A stretch of 64,000 nt of DNA from JAJDTR01 sp965220415 (GCA_965220415.1 OZ244829.1:1-64000); one strand, 5' to 3'; counted from the stretch's first letter, positions 45,462 to 55,988 are shown. A program made the numbers and translations. Notes: a model not told the origin generated them from the sequence alone.

Positions 45462-45641
45462 AAAGAACCTGAATATAATCTGACTGAACGATTGGAGCAA
45501 ACGTGATTACTTTGGTAAACGTCAAAAAAAAAAACGAATCCCATCTGATCATTTGCCTCTGATGTGCATCATGTATAGTGAAAGGCAAAAACAGTGATGT
45601 GAATCCCGCATTTTATCCATGCAACGTCGGGAGGGATAACC

Positions 45642-48536
45642 ATGGCGCACAGCGATTCCGAATTGATTAAACGCACGTTAGACGGTGATGAAACCGCCTT
45701 CGGATTTCTGGTCGATAAATACAAAGGCGCCGTCCACGCCCTCGCCTACCGCAAAGTCGGGGATTTCCACACCGCTGAAGAGATTACCCAAGACACCTTC
45801 CTTCAAGCCTACCAAAAGCTGTCCACGCTCAAAGATTGGCGGCACTTTCCGGGCTGGCTCTACACCATCGCCTCGCGATTCTGCTTAATGTGGCATCGAA
45901 AAAACCGCCTGCCGATGCAGTCGATTGATGCCGTTGAGAAGAATCACGTTGACGCTTTGGCGCAGGTGAAGTACGCCAACGAGCAAACTCGTCAAACAGT
46001 GCATGAGGCACTTGAAGAACTACCGGAAAGCCAACGTACCGTCTTGACGCTCCACTATCTCGGCGGAATGACGTGCAGGGAGATTGCAAGGTTCATGGGC
46101 ACATCACGCGGCGCGATTCTCGACCGACTCTATCGCGCCCGATTACAATTAAAGAAGGAGTTGATACCGATGATGCGGCAAACCTTGGGAGCATTTCAAT
46201 TACCTCCGGAATTCACGACACAGATGATGAATCGAATCGACCAGTTTCGACCGACAGCCACGCCAGTTGGCAAGCCGCTAATGCCGTGGGTGGCTGCCGT
46301 GGCAACGCTTATCGTTGCGATATTCATCGGTTTAGGGCAGCAGTCAATGACGCGATCGCAGCGACCGTATAGTCTCGACGCACCCGATTCAAGGATGCGA
46401 GTTGAACTCATTGACGCGCCGGCGCTGTACCGTGCCGAGACAAAATTGGCACTCACTAGTCGCTCCGGGCGATTGAACCCAAGTAATGAAAAAAATGGTG
46501 TACAGCCGGAGGGTACAGCCCTTACTGGTACATCACCAGCCGCTAAGGAAAAGGATTTTAATGGCACCGAATGGGGCCAGACGAACGGTCCACCTGGCGG
46601 AGAAGTCACAAACCTTTTCCGGGCATCGGATGGCACGCTTTACGCAGCAACAGACAGCCCGGGAGTTTTTCGATCGGATACGAATGGCGACACTTGGGTG
46701 ACACTAAAACATGGTTTGGAGGTTTACACGCAACAAACCAATAGTAAACTGCCTTTTGTACATGCCATAACAGAGTCGAAAGGTGTAATCTATCTCAAAG
46801 ACTACGAAAGTTTTTTCTATTCAAATACTCGCGGTGAATCTTGGGACAGGGTAAAATTCCCTGATCATATCAAGACAGGCGCTGCATTCGCCGTAATTGA
46901 TGGGCGAATTTATATCAATCAAGACAAAAAGAGAATCGTTTATTCGGATGATAATGGCGAATCATGGACGCCCCTTCCAAAAGGTTTTCCGATGGATTTG
47001 CCGGATAAACTCATGACGGTTGGAACAACCCCCATTGCCAAGAGCCTGTCCATTGAACCGCCGCAAGAATTTTTTACTGTCGGGCCAACCCTCTTGGCCA
47101 GGCGCGGCGATAATCTTTATCGGCTCAAGTCTGGTGAAGAATCCTGGACGAAGGTAACGAGTCTCAAAGACCTCCGCTTTTTCACCGTAGCCCAAGGGGC
47201 ACTGATCATTGGAAACCAAACAGATTTGCGACGGTCCACAGATGAAGGGGACAACTGGGATCCGATGTCAGGAAAGATCCGCATGTGGTCATGGGAGAAT
47301 AGGGATGTCAAAGTAGACATTCCGTGGTCACGGGTGCCGATAGAATTGGAGTTTCGATCTCTGAGTATCCTAGGCATTGCGGGGTTCGAAAACACTATTT
47401 GCATTCTCCTCAGTGATGGCAGCTTACTTCGCTCTAATGTAAACGGAAGATGGAGCGCTACGGAAGCTAGTTTATCTGGCTTGGAGACGTGGGACATGAA
47501 CAAAATGGTCGCGCTGTCGGCACGTGCCGTCTGTATCGCGACAAGCGCTGGCGTGTTTCGATGGACAGATGATGAAAATTCTTGGAAAGGAATCAGCGAA
47601 GGAATGATAAACACGTATGTGGAGGATCTGGTGCCATTCAAGAACGCGCTCTATGCGACAACGGGTCACGCCATTCTAAAATCAGCAGACGGCGGAAAAC
47701 GATGGATGCCAATTCATCAAGGTTTGCCAGTGACAGAGGCTTGGGCATTCGCCTTGGCGGACGGTGAACTCTATCTCGGCCTGCATGAGACGAATTATGG
47801 AAGGAGAGATAAACCATTTACCGCCGGAATTTACAGACTAGCCGATGACCAGAATTCCTGGATTCCCGTGCAAACGGAGATGCGCACGAACGATCATGGC
47901 CATCAGGGATATCATCGACTTTATGGCGTTGACGAATTGGTGATTTCTGGCAATACTTTCTATGCTATCGCCCAGATGGGTCAAGGACACGGGGTGTATC
48001 GATGGCGGAAAGGCGATCAATACTGGACTAACATCAGTCCTGATGTCGAGCGGACTCTCGACAGTTATTGGCAGGGCCTCTCAGTCGCAGGTAAAACCAT
48101 CTATTTCAATGCCCACGGAAATCTAATGCGCTCGAATGATGAAGGAAAGACTTGGTCAAGAATTGACACTTACCTTGGACACGACGATCCTAACAAATTG
48201 ATTAGGGGGCCGATAGCGCTAGAAAACGCTGTTTACATTGCTGTTACTGAACTGGGAGTGTTTCGATCAGCGGACCGTGGCAAGACGTGGGAATCGGTCA
48301 ACGAAGGACTACCGCACGGGCTGATTTCGGGACTTCATTCGGTCGAAAATATGCTTTATGCGGTGAGTTTTGATGGCATTTTCCGACTCAGGGCTGATCG
48401 ACATTCTTGGGAATTCGTAGTACCAGGCTTATTACCGAGGGCAAATGCGTTGGTAGCTGGAGACAATTTGTTATACGCCGCCACACATGGACGGGGGGTA
48501 TATCGAATCGATTTAACAAAGGCTAGTAGCGACTAA
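45642..48536 (+). CDS. ECF sigma factor fused through a transmembrane helix to a BNR/Asp-box propeller
   Basis: 964 residues, GGGAGG upstream. Residues ~5-90 are sigma-70 region 2 (FGFLVDKYKGAVHALAYRKV, AEEITQDTFLQAY, WLYTIASRF). About 115-175 are region 4 (LPESQRTVLTLHYLGGMTCREIARFMGTS...RLYRAR). A hydrophobic helix at ~215-233 follows (VAAVATLIVAIFIGLG). The remaining ~650 residues hold around a dozen Asp-box-like units (S-x-D-x-G-x-x-W, e.g. SNDEGKTWSRI, SADRGKTWESV, SDDNGESWTPL) typical of sialidase or sortilin-like propellers. If membrane-inserted with the sigma part inside, the propeller faces the periplasm, making one polypeptide both sensor and transcription factor. Release would need proteolysis. 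No separate anti-sigma gene is present. Confidence 0.88.
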   Translation: MAHSDSELIKRTLDGDETAFGFLVDKYKGAVHALAYRKVGDFHTAEEITQDTFLQAYQKLSTLKDWRHFPGWLYTIASRFCLMWHRKNRLPMQSIDAVEKNHVDALAQVKYANEQTRQTVHEALEELPESQRTVLTLHYLGGMTCREIARFMGTSRGAILDRLYRARLQLKKELIPMMRQTLGAFQLPPEFTTQMMNRIDQFRPTATPVGKPLMPWVAAVATLIVAIFIGLGQQSMTRSQRPYSLDAPDSRMRVELIDAPALYRAETKLALTSRSGRLNPSNEKNGVQPEGTALTGTSPAAKEKDFNGTEWGQTNGPPGGEVTNLFRASDGTLYAATDSPGVFRSDTNGDTWVTLKHGLEVYTQQTNSKLPFVHAITESKGVIYLKDYESFFYSNTRGESWDRVKFPDHIKTGAAFAVIDGRIYINQDKKRIVYSDDNGESWTPLPKGFPMDLPDKLMTVGTTPIAKSLSIEPPQEFFTVGPTLLARRGDNLYRLKSGEESWTKVTSLKDLRFFTVAQGALIIGNQTDLRRSTDEGDNWDPMSGKIRMWSWENRDVKVDIPWSRVPIELEFRSLSILGIAGFENTICILLSDGSLLRSNVNGRWSATEASLSGLETWDMNKMVALSARAVCIATSAGVFRWTDDENSWKGISEGMINTYVEDLVPFKNALYATTGHAILKSADGGKRWMPIHQGLPVTEAWAFALADGELYLGLHETNYGRRDKPFTAGIYRLADDQNSWIPVQTEMRTNDHGHQGYHRLYGVDELVISGNTFYAIAQMGQGHGVYRWRKGDQYWTNISPDVERTLDSYWQGLSVAGKTIYFNAHGNLMRSNDEGKTWSRIDTYLGHDDPNKLIRGPIALENAVYIAVTELGVFRSADRGKTWESVNEGLPHGLISGLHSVENMLYAVSFDGIFRLRADRHSWEFVVPGLLPRANALVAGDNLLYAATHGRGVYRIDLTKASSD

Positions 48537-48573
48537 ACCGCCGACTGCAGAGCAACAAAGAACACGTGACGAA

Positions 48574-48652
48574 AAGATGATTCATCACAGCATGTGTGCA
48601 CGTTGAAAACCATCCATAATCGTCTTCGGAAAACCGAGACATTTTGGACAAT
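48574..48652 (+). pseudogene. 5' fragment of the nucleotidyltransferase gene
   Basis: 79 bp matching 51291-51370, the first codons of the nucleotidyltransferase gene, at roughly 85-90 % identity (ATGATTCA, GAAAACCATCCA, AATCGTCTTCGGAAAA). The reading is disrupted and similarity stops at 48652. Together with the intact gene it brackets the M56 pseudogene. Confidence 0.75.
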
Positions 48653-48683
48653 ATGAGCAAACCAAAAAAGGAGGAAATTCATC

Positions 48684-51248
48684 ATGATGCATTTCACTGA
48701 GGCATTCAACGAAAACTCCTGGTTGAGATTTCTTCTTAACGATACAATGACGAACCTAGTGATTTTCTCAATTGCCGGGGTATTGGCATTTCTTATACTC
48801 GTGTGGTTTGCGGCACGTCGGATGCGGGCGGAAACGAAGCAGGCATACGATGACTATGTCCATAAAGCAGCGTATCAATCGACCGATTACGCGCAACACG
48901 AGGTCAATAATGCGCGAATCGTAAAGATAACCGACTCGGTTTCGCAAGGGGCTGTCGCAATGGCGCTTTCGTCAAGAATTGTAGGGCGAATCCGAATGAT
49001 TCTCGCCGAAAACCTGAACCGGCGTCCGCTGACGAAGGTCGCTGTTGTTGTCGGTTATTGCGTCGTGGTCTTTTTTGCCGGATTGATAGGGGCAGCGCGT
49101 TTGGCAGAGGCAGTCGACGAAGAGGCGGCGTTGCTTCAAAAAATTCAGACGGCGTCCAATTTCCGACTTTACCCGTTGCCGGAAAACGCGACAGAGGTAG
49201 AGCAAACGACTCGTTTGGAACAGGCCCGGCAAATATGGGAGAACGGTCTTCAACTATGCGATTAGTTTCTCAGGGCGTATCCCGAGAGTGAACAGTACGA
49301 TGGAGTATTCTACAAGAAACTCCGCCACATGCGTAGTCTGAACCGTGCTGCCGAACTTGATGCCGACGTTGAGAAATTTCTTTTGGAACGTCCATCATCG
49401 GAATACGCCAACGAAATCCATAGTCTCCGAGCGTATTACTTGGAAAGTCAGTTCAGATACGACGAAGCCTTGGCGGAATGGAATAAAATCGATGATCCGG
49501 CTATGCTACACAGGGTGTACGATCGAAAAGGACAGATTTACGGTCGGATGAATAATTGGGAGAAACGAACGGAATACGACTTACTCTGTCTTGAACTGAT
49601 TCTAGGCAAATCCGCTCCCGAATTTTCGCACATGAGCGTGTATGGCGCTCCAGTCTCACTAGGCGCTTTACGCGGCAAAGTCCTGGTGCTTTATCATTGG
49701 TCAACGAGAGATGGACGCACGGTGCAGGACGACGAAACTGGTGGTGAAATCACGAAACTCAAACGCCTGTATGCGGCGCACAAAGACAATCCAAATTTTG
49801 TCTTAATCTGCGTGTGTACGCGCAGCAGTGAATCGAAACTTAAAGAATATGTTAATACCCACGCGATGCCGGGCACCCACCTGCTTCTCAAACACGAGGA
49901 GGTACCATATCAATTCGGCATGACTGGTTGGCCCTATTACGTCGTACTCGATAAAGCCGGTATTCTCCGAGAGAGCGTGCACGGTTTCGAGCTGTTTCAT
50001 TTGGAAATTGAACAGCTAGTTGTAGCACTGTTAGCGGAAGATATAAACCCCATTGGCGACCGTATCATTCCCCGAATCAGTAAGCTACGTGCCGAGGTTT
50101 ACTGGAGCCAACACCGAGACGACAAAGCAATCGCCGAATATGAGAAACTCCTCGATTTAATCCCAAACAATCTGGACGCCATGTTGTATACTCTCTACAA
50201 ACAGCGAGAGCCAACTGTTGAAACAGCAGAGTTGATGGATCGGGCATACCACCGGATTGTTGAACTGAGTCGGTTATCTCCAAATCTCAAACTCGATATC
50301 GATATCGACTCCATTGATTTAGCGCGCCTCTTTTCTCGGCAAGGTGACCGAGAAAAGACTTGGAAGTTATTCAAAATTGCGGTTGAGCATAGTGACGAGG
50401 ACTTTTACTCTGCCACCGTATTTGCAAAACAGTACCCGGAGGGTTTCGCGATACTCCAGGACATGCCCGAATTTCAGAAACTGCTCGCCGACGCAAAACA
50501 AACTGTAGGGGAAAAGGGAGCGATTGAGGCGAACCACAAGCGGGCGATGTATGCAGAGGAGTTTTCTGCCGCATACAAATCGTTCACGGCAGTGCAAGCA
50601 GACGATGAGATTTTCACGGGCGTTATCCTCACTCAAGACGGCAATATTCTCGTGCCGGCGATTGCAGCCGAGGCGGAAGTCATTCGTGTAAAGATTGGCG
50701 ATTATCATCCTGCCACGGTCGTCGCCGTGGACACGGCAAGCGGGTTGGCGGTAGTGCACGTGGACGTCCAGCAATCTCTTCGACCTGTTGTCCTCGGAAC
50801 TGTGGACGACTTACGAGAGTATGCCCTAGTTCCGCTATCCGACCCAACCAAGGGTTACTCCTATCCGGGTATATCGGTAATTACCGCACGCGGCTATTCT
50901 GACCTTCCCGATTTACCATTGGAGATTCCCCGGCAGGAAGTTGGAACCCCTATAGAACGAGATGCCAGCGTCATGCAACTCGATATTGAAGATGACGGGA
51001 AGGTTGCGGCGCTGAAAGTTGTAAAAGTTATCTCCGGGCGTCCAGGCGAGATAATCAGAGGCGATGCGACTGTCTACTACGATGGACGACTGCTCGCGGT
51101 CTCACCCGAAAATGAGGTAAAATACGCTAACTGGGGTCCAAGCACCGACCCAATACCGATAGACCAGATCCGCGCCGCGCTTGAACGAATGAACATGATT
51201 GAGTTGATGAGTAGAGACGTTAAAAAAGAGGCGGAAACCTTTGAGTAG
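48684..51248 (+). pseudogene. Decayed BlaR1/M56-type receptor (internal deletion plus amber codon)
   Basis: It is a paralogue of the intact receptor at 58394-61651. The Shine-Dalgarno (AGGAGG), start and first ~30 residues are kept. Then LAFLI jumps directly to LVWFAARRM, deleting ~230 residues including the HELAH zinc site. At 49263-49265 a TAG stands where the paralogue has CAG (LCD-stop-FLRAYPES against LCDQFLNAFPES). The frame continues unbroken after it to 51248 through the TPR-like, TlpA-like and protease-like parts. Internal starts could express 49329-51248 (639 residues), but loss of the peptidase and the stop indicate a pseudogene. Its last ~126 bp are almost identical to the paralogue. 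Confidence 0.82.
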
Positions 51249-51293
51249 GCAGCTTAGTTCGACTTTGTACATTAGGTAATACCAGTTGCCAAG

Positions 51294-51698
51294 ATGATTC
51301 AGCCACAGCATGTGTGTGCTTTGAAAACCATCCACAATCGTCTTCGGAAAATCGAGACTATATGGGCAATCACGGGCAGCTTTGGTTTCGCCCTTCAGGG
51401 GTTGGAGCTCGAAGTCAACGATATCGACCTCCACACCGATGCCGCCGGCGCTTATGAAATCGAGAAGGTTTTTGCAGAAAATATCATCAGGAAAGTGAGA
51501 TTTTCCAGATCGGATAAAATTGCCTCGCACTGGGCAGAGTTGAATATCGACGGAGTGAAGGTCGAGATTATGGGAGCGTTACAGAAGAAGCTCCCGGACG
51601 GTACCTGGAAATCTCCTGTTGATGTCAAGAGACATCGTGAGTTCATCTCGTTTGAAAGGATTTCCTTGCCCGTGCTATCCTTGGCTTATGAGGAGTAG
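51294..51698 (+). CDS. Small nucleotidyltransferase-fold protein
   Basis: 134 residues. WAITGSFGFALQGLELEVNDIDLHTD is the minimal nucleotidyltransferase motif (G-S, then D-x-D), and VKVEIMGAL supplies the third acidic residue. The C-terminus (ISLPVLSLAYEE) resembles AbiEii/MNT-like small NTases. Such proteins transfer nucleotides to proteins, tRNA or small molecules; the target is unknown. A fragment of the gene start is duplicated at 48574-48652, upstream of the M56 pseudogene. No Shine-Dalgarno is evident. Confidence 0.75.
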   Translation: MIQPQHVCALKTIHNRLRKIETIWAITGSFGFALQGLELEVNDIDLHTDAAGAYEIEKVFAENIIRKVRFSRSDKIASHWAELNIDGVKVEIMGALQKKLPDGTWKSPVDVKRHREFISFERISLPVLSLAYEE

Positions 51699-51813
51699 GC
51701 TTATCGAACACTTGGCAGAATAGAGACAGCAGATCGAATTAAAGAGTGCCTGAACCTCGGCTGATGGCTCTACGCTTTGGAGATTAATTCCGACTGTCCT
51801 CTCCTCACGATGT

Positions 51814-54111
51814 TTACTTGTCTCCTAAAGCTGTCTCTTCCGGCACGTAATTCTCTCCATCCCAAACATACGCTTGTTGGTCAACCAACAAATCATCAGG
51901 CTTGATTCTGCCAGCCAAGAGCGCCTCTGCGTTACGACTTCGCTCATGATACTTGGCGAGGGCTTGCGCCGCTTCATCCTTAACAGCCTCATCGGAGCTC
52001 AACACCCACTCCGCCAAGACCTTTGATGATTCCGGCGTGTCATTTTCATCTAGCGTCGGGATCGCCGCGAGACGCGTTTCGTTATCCTCGATCTCCGAAA
52101 TCGGAGTAGTCCAACGATGTAAGTGGGGGTAATGGCGTGCGAGCCCCTCTATCGCAGTAAGCAAAAAGATTTTGTTGCTGTGACTAGCATGCCAAAGTCT
52201 TTCTAAGTGCTTACGCATTCGCGGGGTATCGCAAAGCACCATCGCCAAAATCAGGCTAGCATCAACCCCGCGGAAGGCGTACTTCGGCGGCGAGTTTGGC
52301 ACTGTCTCGTCGGAATTCGCCTTCGCAGATTTGGCGTGATACGCCTCAATCAGGAAGAGATCTAACGACGGATTTGGGTGGCGCTTGAGCTCTTCGACAA
52401 CCACCATTTCGTGCTGCGGCGTTTCTTGGATGATTTTCCGAATGTTGCGGTAAGTGAGGTGTGAATCTAATCGAGCTAGGAATCGTAACCTTTGTCGATC
52501 GGAGAGCGGTGCCGTGTTCGCCAACCATTCGACCAGTGAATCTGTCTCACTCTTAGTACGAGAACGATTTAGTCGCGTCTCGATAAACTCAAGCAGGCGC
52601 TTCTCCCAGCCTTGTTTGTCCCTTTCTACGTGCCATAGCATAAAACGCCGCAGTTCCGGCTCACGCAGTGGATTCTGCAACTGAGTAGCAAAACGCACTG
52701 CTTTCAGAATACTCGCATCTGTAAGATATTGACGCGTAAGTCGGGATGACTCGTGTCCGGAATAGCTTGCGACCATACTCACAAACGGCTCTCCGCGCCT
52801 GGACTCATAAACAAGGCGATTCAAGAGCGCTAATGGCTGGCACTTCGACACCACGTATTTGAATGGTAAGAAATCTACGGACCTACTGTAGATGGGCGAA
52901 TGATATAGACCAAGAGAAAAAATTTCCTTTGTTCTATAAGGCCGGTTTAGCAAGCTGAAAAAACGGCTTTCAATCAGTTCCATATTATGTTGCATTATTA
53001 GGTCCAATGCCATGGATTCTGGGGACGGCGTGTGAAAAGCCTGCTGTTTTTTTACTCGCAACATAATTTCGTCCATCACTGCTTCCCACTCGGCCGGGGG
53101 CATTTCCGGCGTGATGTCAAATTCTGTTTGAATCGCCAACTCAAGCGCTTTCATCACCCGCAAATCTCCCTGTCCTCTTCTATACAGTGGTCGAAACAGG
53201 AGAGCCGAAGAGCTGGCTACACGCCTCCGCCATGCCAAGGAAGGTTTATAGTTTGAGCGCCTTAAATCATGCATCAGATGTTTCAGATACGGTTGGAGCG
53301 CAGGATACTTCAAATGCGGAGCAGACCAGATCGTAAGTTGGCCTGCATATGAAGAATCATCCAATTCCATATCTTGAATCAGCGTAAAGCCTTTACATCC
53401 GCTTTTTTCAAAGCTCCACCAGTAACCCGATCTTACTGCATTGTAGAAATTACCGAACCTCGTTTTTCGATCCCAATTGATCATGTGATACTTAAAACGA
53501 CGATGGTGCGGTATGTAGAAATAATTGTACGGTATGTAGGACCATTGCAATTCCGTGCCTTTTAGCCAATAGCGTTGTTTCTCGATAGTGTCAATGTACT
53601 CTTCCCCTAGGAACATCATCTGGTGGGGAGGGGTGTCCCGAGGCTTTACTAATTGATGGAATTCTGCCTCAGAGATTGTTAGCGGTGAGTCACCCAAATA
53701 CACATCGTTACAAAACACTCTTATACCTCGGGTATTCGGGTGTATGACGAGTTGGCGTCCTCCAGTCTGTCCAACATTCTCTAGTATTGCGACAGTCGCT
53801 TGGATGGAACAATAGCAGAGGAAAAGCGCGAGAACTGCCATGCGCAAACGGCCTCTCTGGAGTATCAAAACAAGGCTCGCAATTAAAGAGAAGAACACCA
53901 CAATAAGAGCTAGTACGCCAAACAGATCTGTCGAAAACCCCCGTTTCAACAACAACGGAATCAATTCCGGCTTGAAGCCTTGTATCAGGATTAGAAGCCA
54001 CAAGAATATCGGTAACAGTATTGCGAATGTAGCTAGATTGAGTAACCGCCGATTCGCCTGATTGTGATTTCTATCATTTCTCCACTTTCTCTTGTTAATG
54101 ATCATACTCAT
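51814..54111 (-). CDS. Large membrane-anchored protein of the ABC transporter operon
   Basis: 765 residues. Three transmembrane helices lie in the first ~115 residues (LLNLATFAILLPIFLWLLI; FGVLALIVVFFSLIASLVLI; MAVLALFLCYCSIQATVAIL). A PEGA-like beta module follows (LVIHPNTRGIRVFCNDVYLGDSPLTI). The long remainder is soluble and helical, with HEAT-like character near the C-terminus (SSDEAVKDEAAQALAKYH). GAGGG precedes the ATG. It lies 11 bp downstream of a small permease-like gene and is probably cotranscribed with the GntR/ABC genes. It may be an extracytoplasmic partner of the transporter. Family not recognised. Confidence 0.7.
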   Translation of the reverse strand: MSMIINKRKWRNDRNHNQANRRLLNLATFAILLPIFLWLLILIQGFKPELIPLLLKRGFSTDLFGVLALIVVFFSLIASLVLILQRGRLRMAVLALFLCYCSIQATVAILENVGQTGGRQLVIHPNTRGIRVFCNDVYLGDSPLTISEAEFHQLVKPRDTPPHQMMFLGEEYIDTIEKQRYWLKGTELQWSYIPYNYFYIPHHRRFKYHMINWDRKTRFGNFYNAVRSGYWWSFEKSGCKGFTLIQDMELDDSSYAGQLTIWSAPHLKYPALQPYLKHLMHDLRRSNYKPSLAWRRRVASSSALLFRPLYRRGQGDLRVMKALELAIQTEFDITPEMPPAEWEAVMDEIMLRVKKQQAFHTPSPESMALDLIMQHNMELIESRFFSLLNRPYRTKEIFSLGLYHSPIYSRSVDFLPFKYVVSKCQPLALLNRLVYESRRGEPFVSMVASYSGHESSRLTRQYLTDASILKAVRFATQLQNPLREPELRRFMLWHVERDKQGWEKRLLEFIETRLNRSRTKSETDSLVEWLANTAPLSDRQRLRFLARLDSHLTYRNIRKIIQETPQHEMVVVEELKRHPNPSLDLFLIEAYHAKSAKANSDETVPNSPPKYAFRGVDASLILAMVLCDTPRMRKHLERLWHASHSNKIFLLTAIEGLARHYPHLHRWTTPISEIEDNETRLAAIPTLDENDTPESSKVLAEWVLSSDEAVKDEAAQALAKYHERSRNAEALLAGRIKPDDLLVDQQAYVWDGENYVPEETALGDK

Positions 54112-54122
54112 CCCTCACGTGC

Positions 54123-54770
54123 TCAGGCCTCGATTTCCCGATGTTGAAAACAGTGAAAAGAAGCAAATGTTCCTACTATGGTCGCGAGAATCAAATACAC
54201 GATGGTCAAATAATTCGGTATGCTTCGCACCATGTCTGCGTACCACCATAACATGACGTACACGGCGAACGCGGTTCCGATAACGTCACGCCATGTTGGC
54301 GGCCGCACACTTACGATATTCCAGCGAAGTTTAAGGAACATGACAATTTCGTAACCCACAATTGAAAACAGGGCAACCGATCCCAGAACCGATAGTTCAT
54401 ACCACTTTACGGTCGGCTGGTAGGGAGATTGTGTCAGATTCTGTATACCGTTCCTTAGCCCAGATCCGATAGTAAACAACGCCGCAACAATCGTAAGCAA
54501 GTGAAGCGATATCCCGACGCACCACCGGGACACGAACAACCGCAATCGAGACAATGGTCGTGAAAAGATAAACCCTTCAGTATTACCGGAATCGTGGAAA
54601 AGACGCCATGCGACGACGATGCCCTGTGCGAAAGCTAGGCAGTTCAACTCCCAGTCTTCGGTCGACAAAGGCTTCTGCTGACAACTCACTAATCCAACCG
54701 TTAATAGCAGAAAAGGAGCATAGTACGGCCAAACTTTTCGCAAGTCGACTTTCATCATTTCAATTGACAT
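54123..54770 (-). CDS. ABC-2-type membrane protein
   Basis: 215 residues with five or six hydrophobic helices (YYAPFLLLTVGLVS, AFAQGIVVAWRLF, LHLLTIVAALFTIG, LGSVALFSIVGYEIVMFL, AFAVYVMLWWY, TIVYLILATIVGTFA). AAGGAG lies 7 nt before the ATG. Between helices, EGFIFSRPLSRLRLFVSRW matches the 'rplsR..lf..kw' loop common in ABC-2-type permeases. It would be the membrane subunit for the ATPase encoded 285 bp upstream. The 54771-55055 gap holds nothing I can name and may contain a decayed gene. Substrate unknown. Confidence 0.75.
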   Translation of the reverse strand: MSIEMMKVDLRKVWPYYAPFLLLTVGLVSCQQKPLSTEDWELNCLAFAQGIVVAWRLFHDSGNTEGFIFSRPLSRLRLFVSRWCVGISLHLLTIVAALFTIGSGLRNGIQNLTQSPYQPTVKWYELSVLGSVALFSIVGYEIVMFLKLRWNIVSVRPPTWRDVIGTAFAVYVMLWWYADMVRSIPNYLTIVYLILATIVGTFASFHCFQHREIEA

Positions 54771-55055
54771 ATTTTCTCCTTTAGGGACTGTTTAAAATCT
54801 CTTTGCGGTACTCGGCGAGCGTCGTTCGGCAATCTTGGGAAATTTCATACTCTTCATGCAAATTTGGGATTTCCGAAAGAAACAGACAGGTGGGAAAACC
54901 CGTGCTATGACTGGCGTTCCCGCAGTTTAGAGGTCGAAGTCATCGGAGGCTGTTATGAAATTTTGGTATGAAACCGTGACTGCAACACAAAACAATTTGA
55001 CACCTCTGACTAGTATAATTTTCGATGGGAGACAATGACTCTTCAAACAGTCCTT

Positions 55056-55988
55056 TTAGCCTAACCTACCGGAATGTACGGCAATTTCGGTCAAACTACT
55101 TCCTTCTCCGACGAGCTTCACAAAGAGGTCCTCAAGGTTGAAACCGTGGACTTGTGCAATATCGCTCAATCCGTGTTGACGGCATAGTGCTCGAAAACGT
55201 GTTTCATCAAAGTCACGAACGATGAAGGTAGTCTGTTGTTTGAGTGCTTCGTATCGCAAGACCTTGAAGTGAGATTCAAGCGATTCGCGAGATACAGCTT
55301 CCGGGATATGGATTTCGCGGACCTCCGTCTTGAGATCATCGAGTGCTCCTGACAGATGCACGCGACCATGATGAAGAATCGCCAATCGGTCGATGATTCG
55401 CTCGAGATCGCTTAGCAGGTGCGACGACAGAAATACGGTGCGGTTCCCATCATACACTTGCTCAAGGATAAGATTCAGGAATTTGTGCCGCGCGACCACA
55501 TCAAGTCCGGAGGCAGGCTCGTCGAGAATCAACACATCGGCGTTCTGGCAAATCGCAAGCAGCAGGCAGAGCCGACGTTTTTCGCCTCTTGAGAGAGACT
55601 GGTACTTTTTTGAGCGGTGCAGGTCGAGTTCGTTAAGTAAATATCTTGCTAGCGTACCGTCCCACTGTGGATACAACGAAGCGTTAAGCCTTATCGCATG
55701 CTCCGGGGTCATCCAGCCCGGCAGGTGCATGTTGTCCGAGACATACGCCACGCGGCGCCGATCCGCCTCGGTATGCTTCCACGGATTCTTACCGAGCAGC
55801 ATGACCTCTCCGTCGGTGGGATGCAGATGGCCCATAATCATTCGAACTGTTGTCGTTTTTCCTGCTCCGTTGACGCCCAAGAAGCCAAAAACCGATCCCT
55901 GCGGTACGGTCAAATTGAGTGCATCCACTGCCTTTTCGCGCTCAAAAACCTTGGTCAGGTTTTGTGTTTGAATGACGTTCTCGCTCAT
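55056..55988 (-). CDS. ABC-2-type transporter ATP-binding protein (YtrB-like)
   Basis: 310 residues. Walker A is GVNGAGKTT, signature LSRGEKRRL, Walker B VLILDEPASGLD and switch His in FLSSHLLSDLER. A C-terminal extension of ~100 residues is typical of CcmA/YtrB-type ATPases that drive ABC-2 exporters. It starts 1 bp beyond the regulator's last codon (ATGA overlap, 55985-55988), so GntR regulator and ATPase are coupled, as in Bacillus ytr and other antibiotic-inducible operons. The substrate may be an envelope-active compound; this is inference. Confidence 0.9.
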   Translation of the reverse strand: MSENVIQTQNLTKVFEREKAVDALNLTVPQGSVFGFLGVNGAGKTTTVRMIMGHLHPTDGEVMLLGKNPWKHTEADRRRVAYVSDNMHLPGWMTPEHAIRLNASLYPQWDGTLARYLLNELDLHRSKKYQSLSRGEKRRLCLLLAICQNADVLILDEPASGLDVVARHKFLNLILEQVYDGNRTVFLSSHLLSDLERIIDRLAILHHGRVHLSGALDDLKTEVREIHIPEAVSRESLESHFKVLRYEALKQQTTFIVRDFDETRFRALCRQHGLSDIAQVHGFNLEDLFVKLVGEGSSLTEIAVHSGRLG

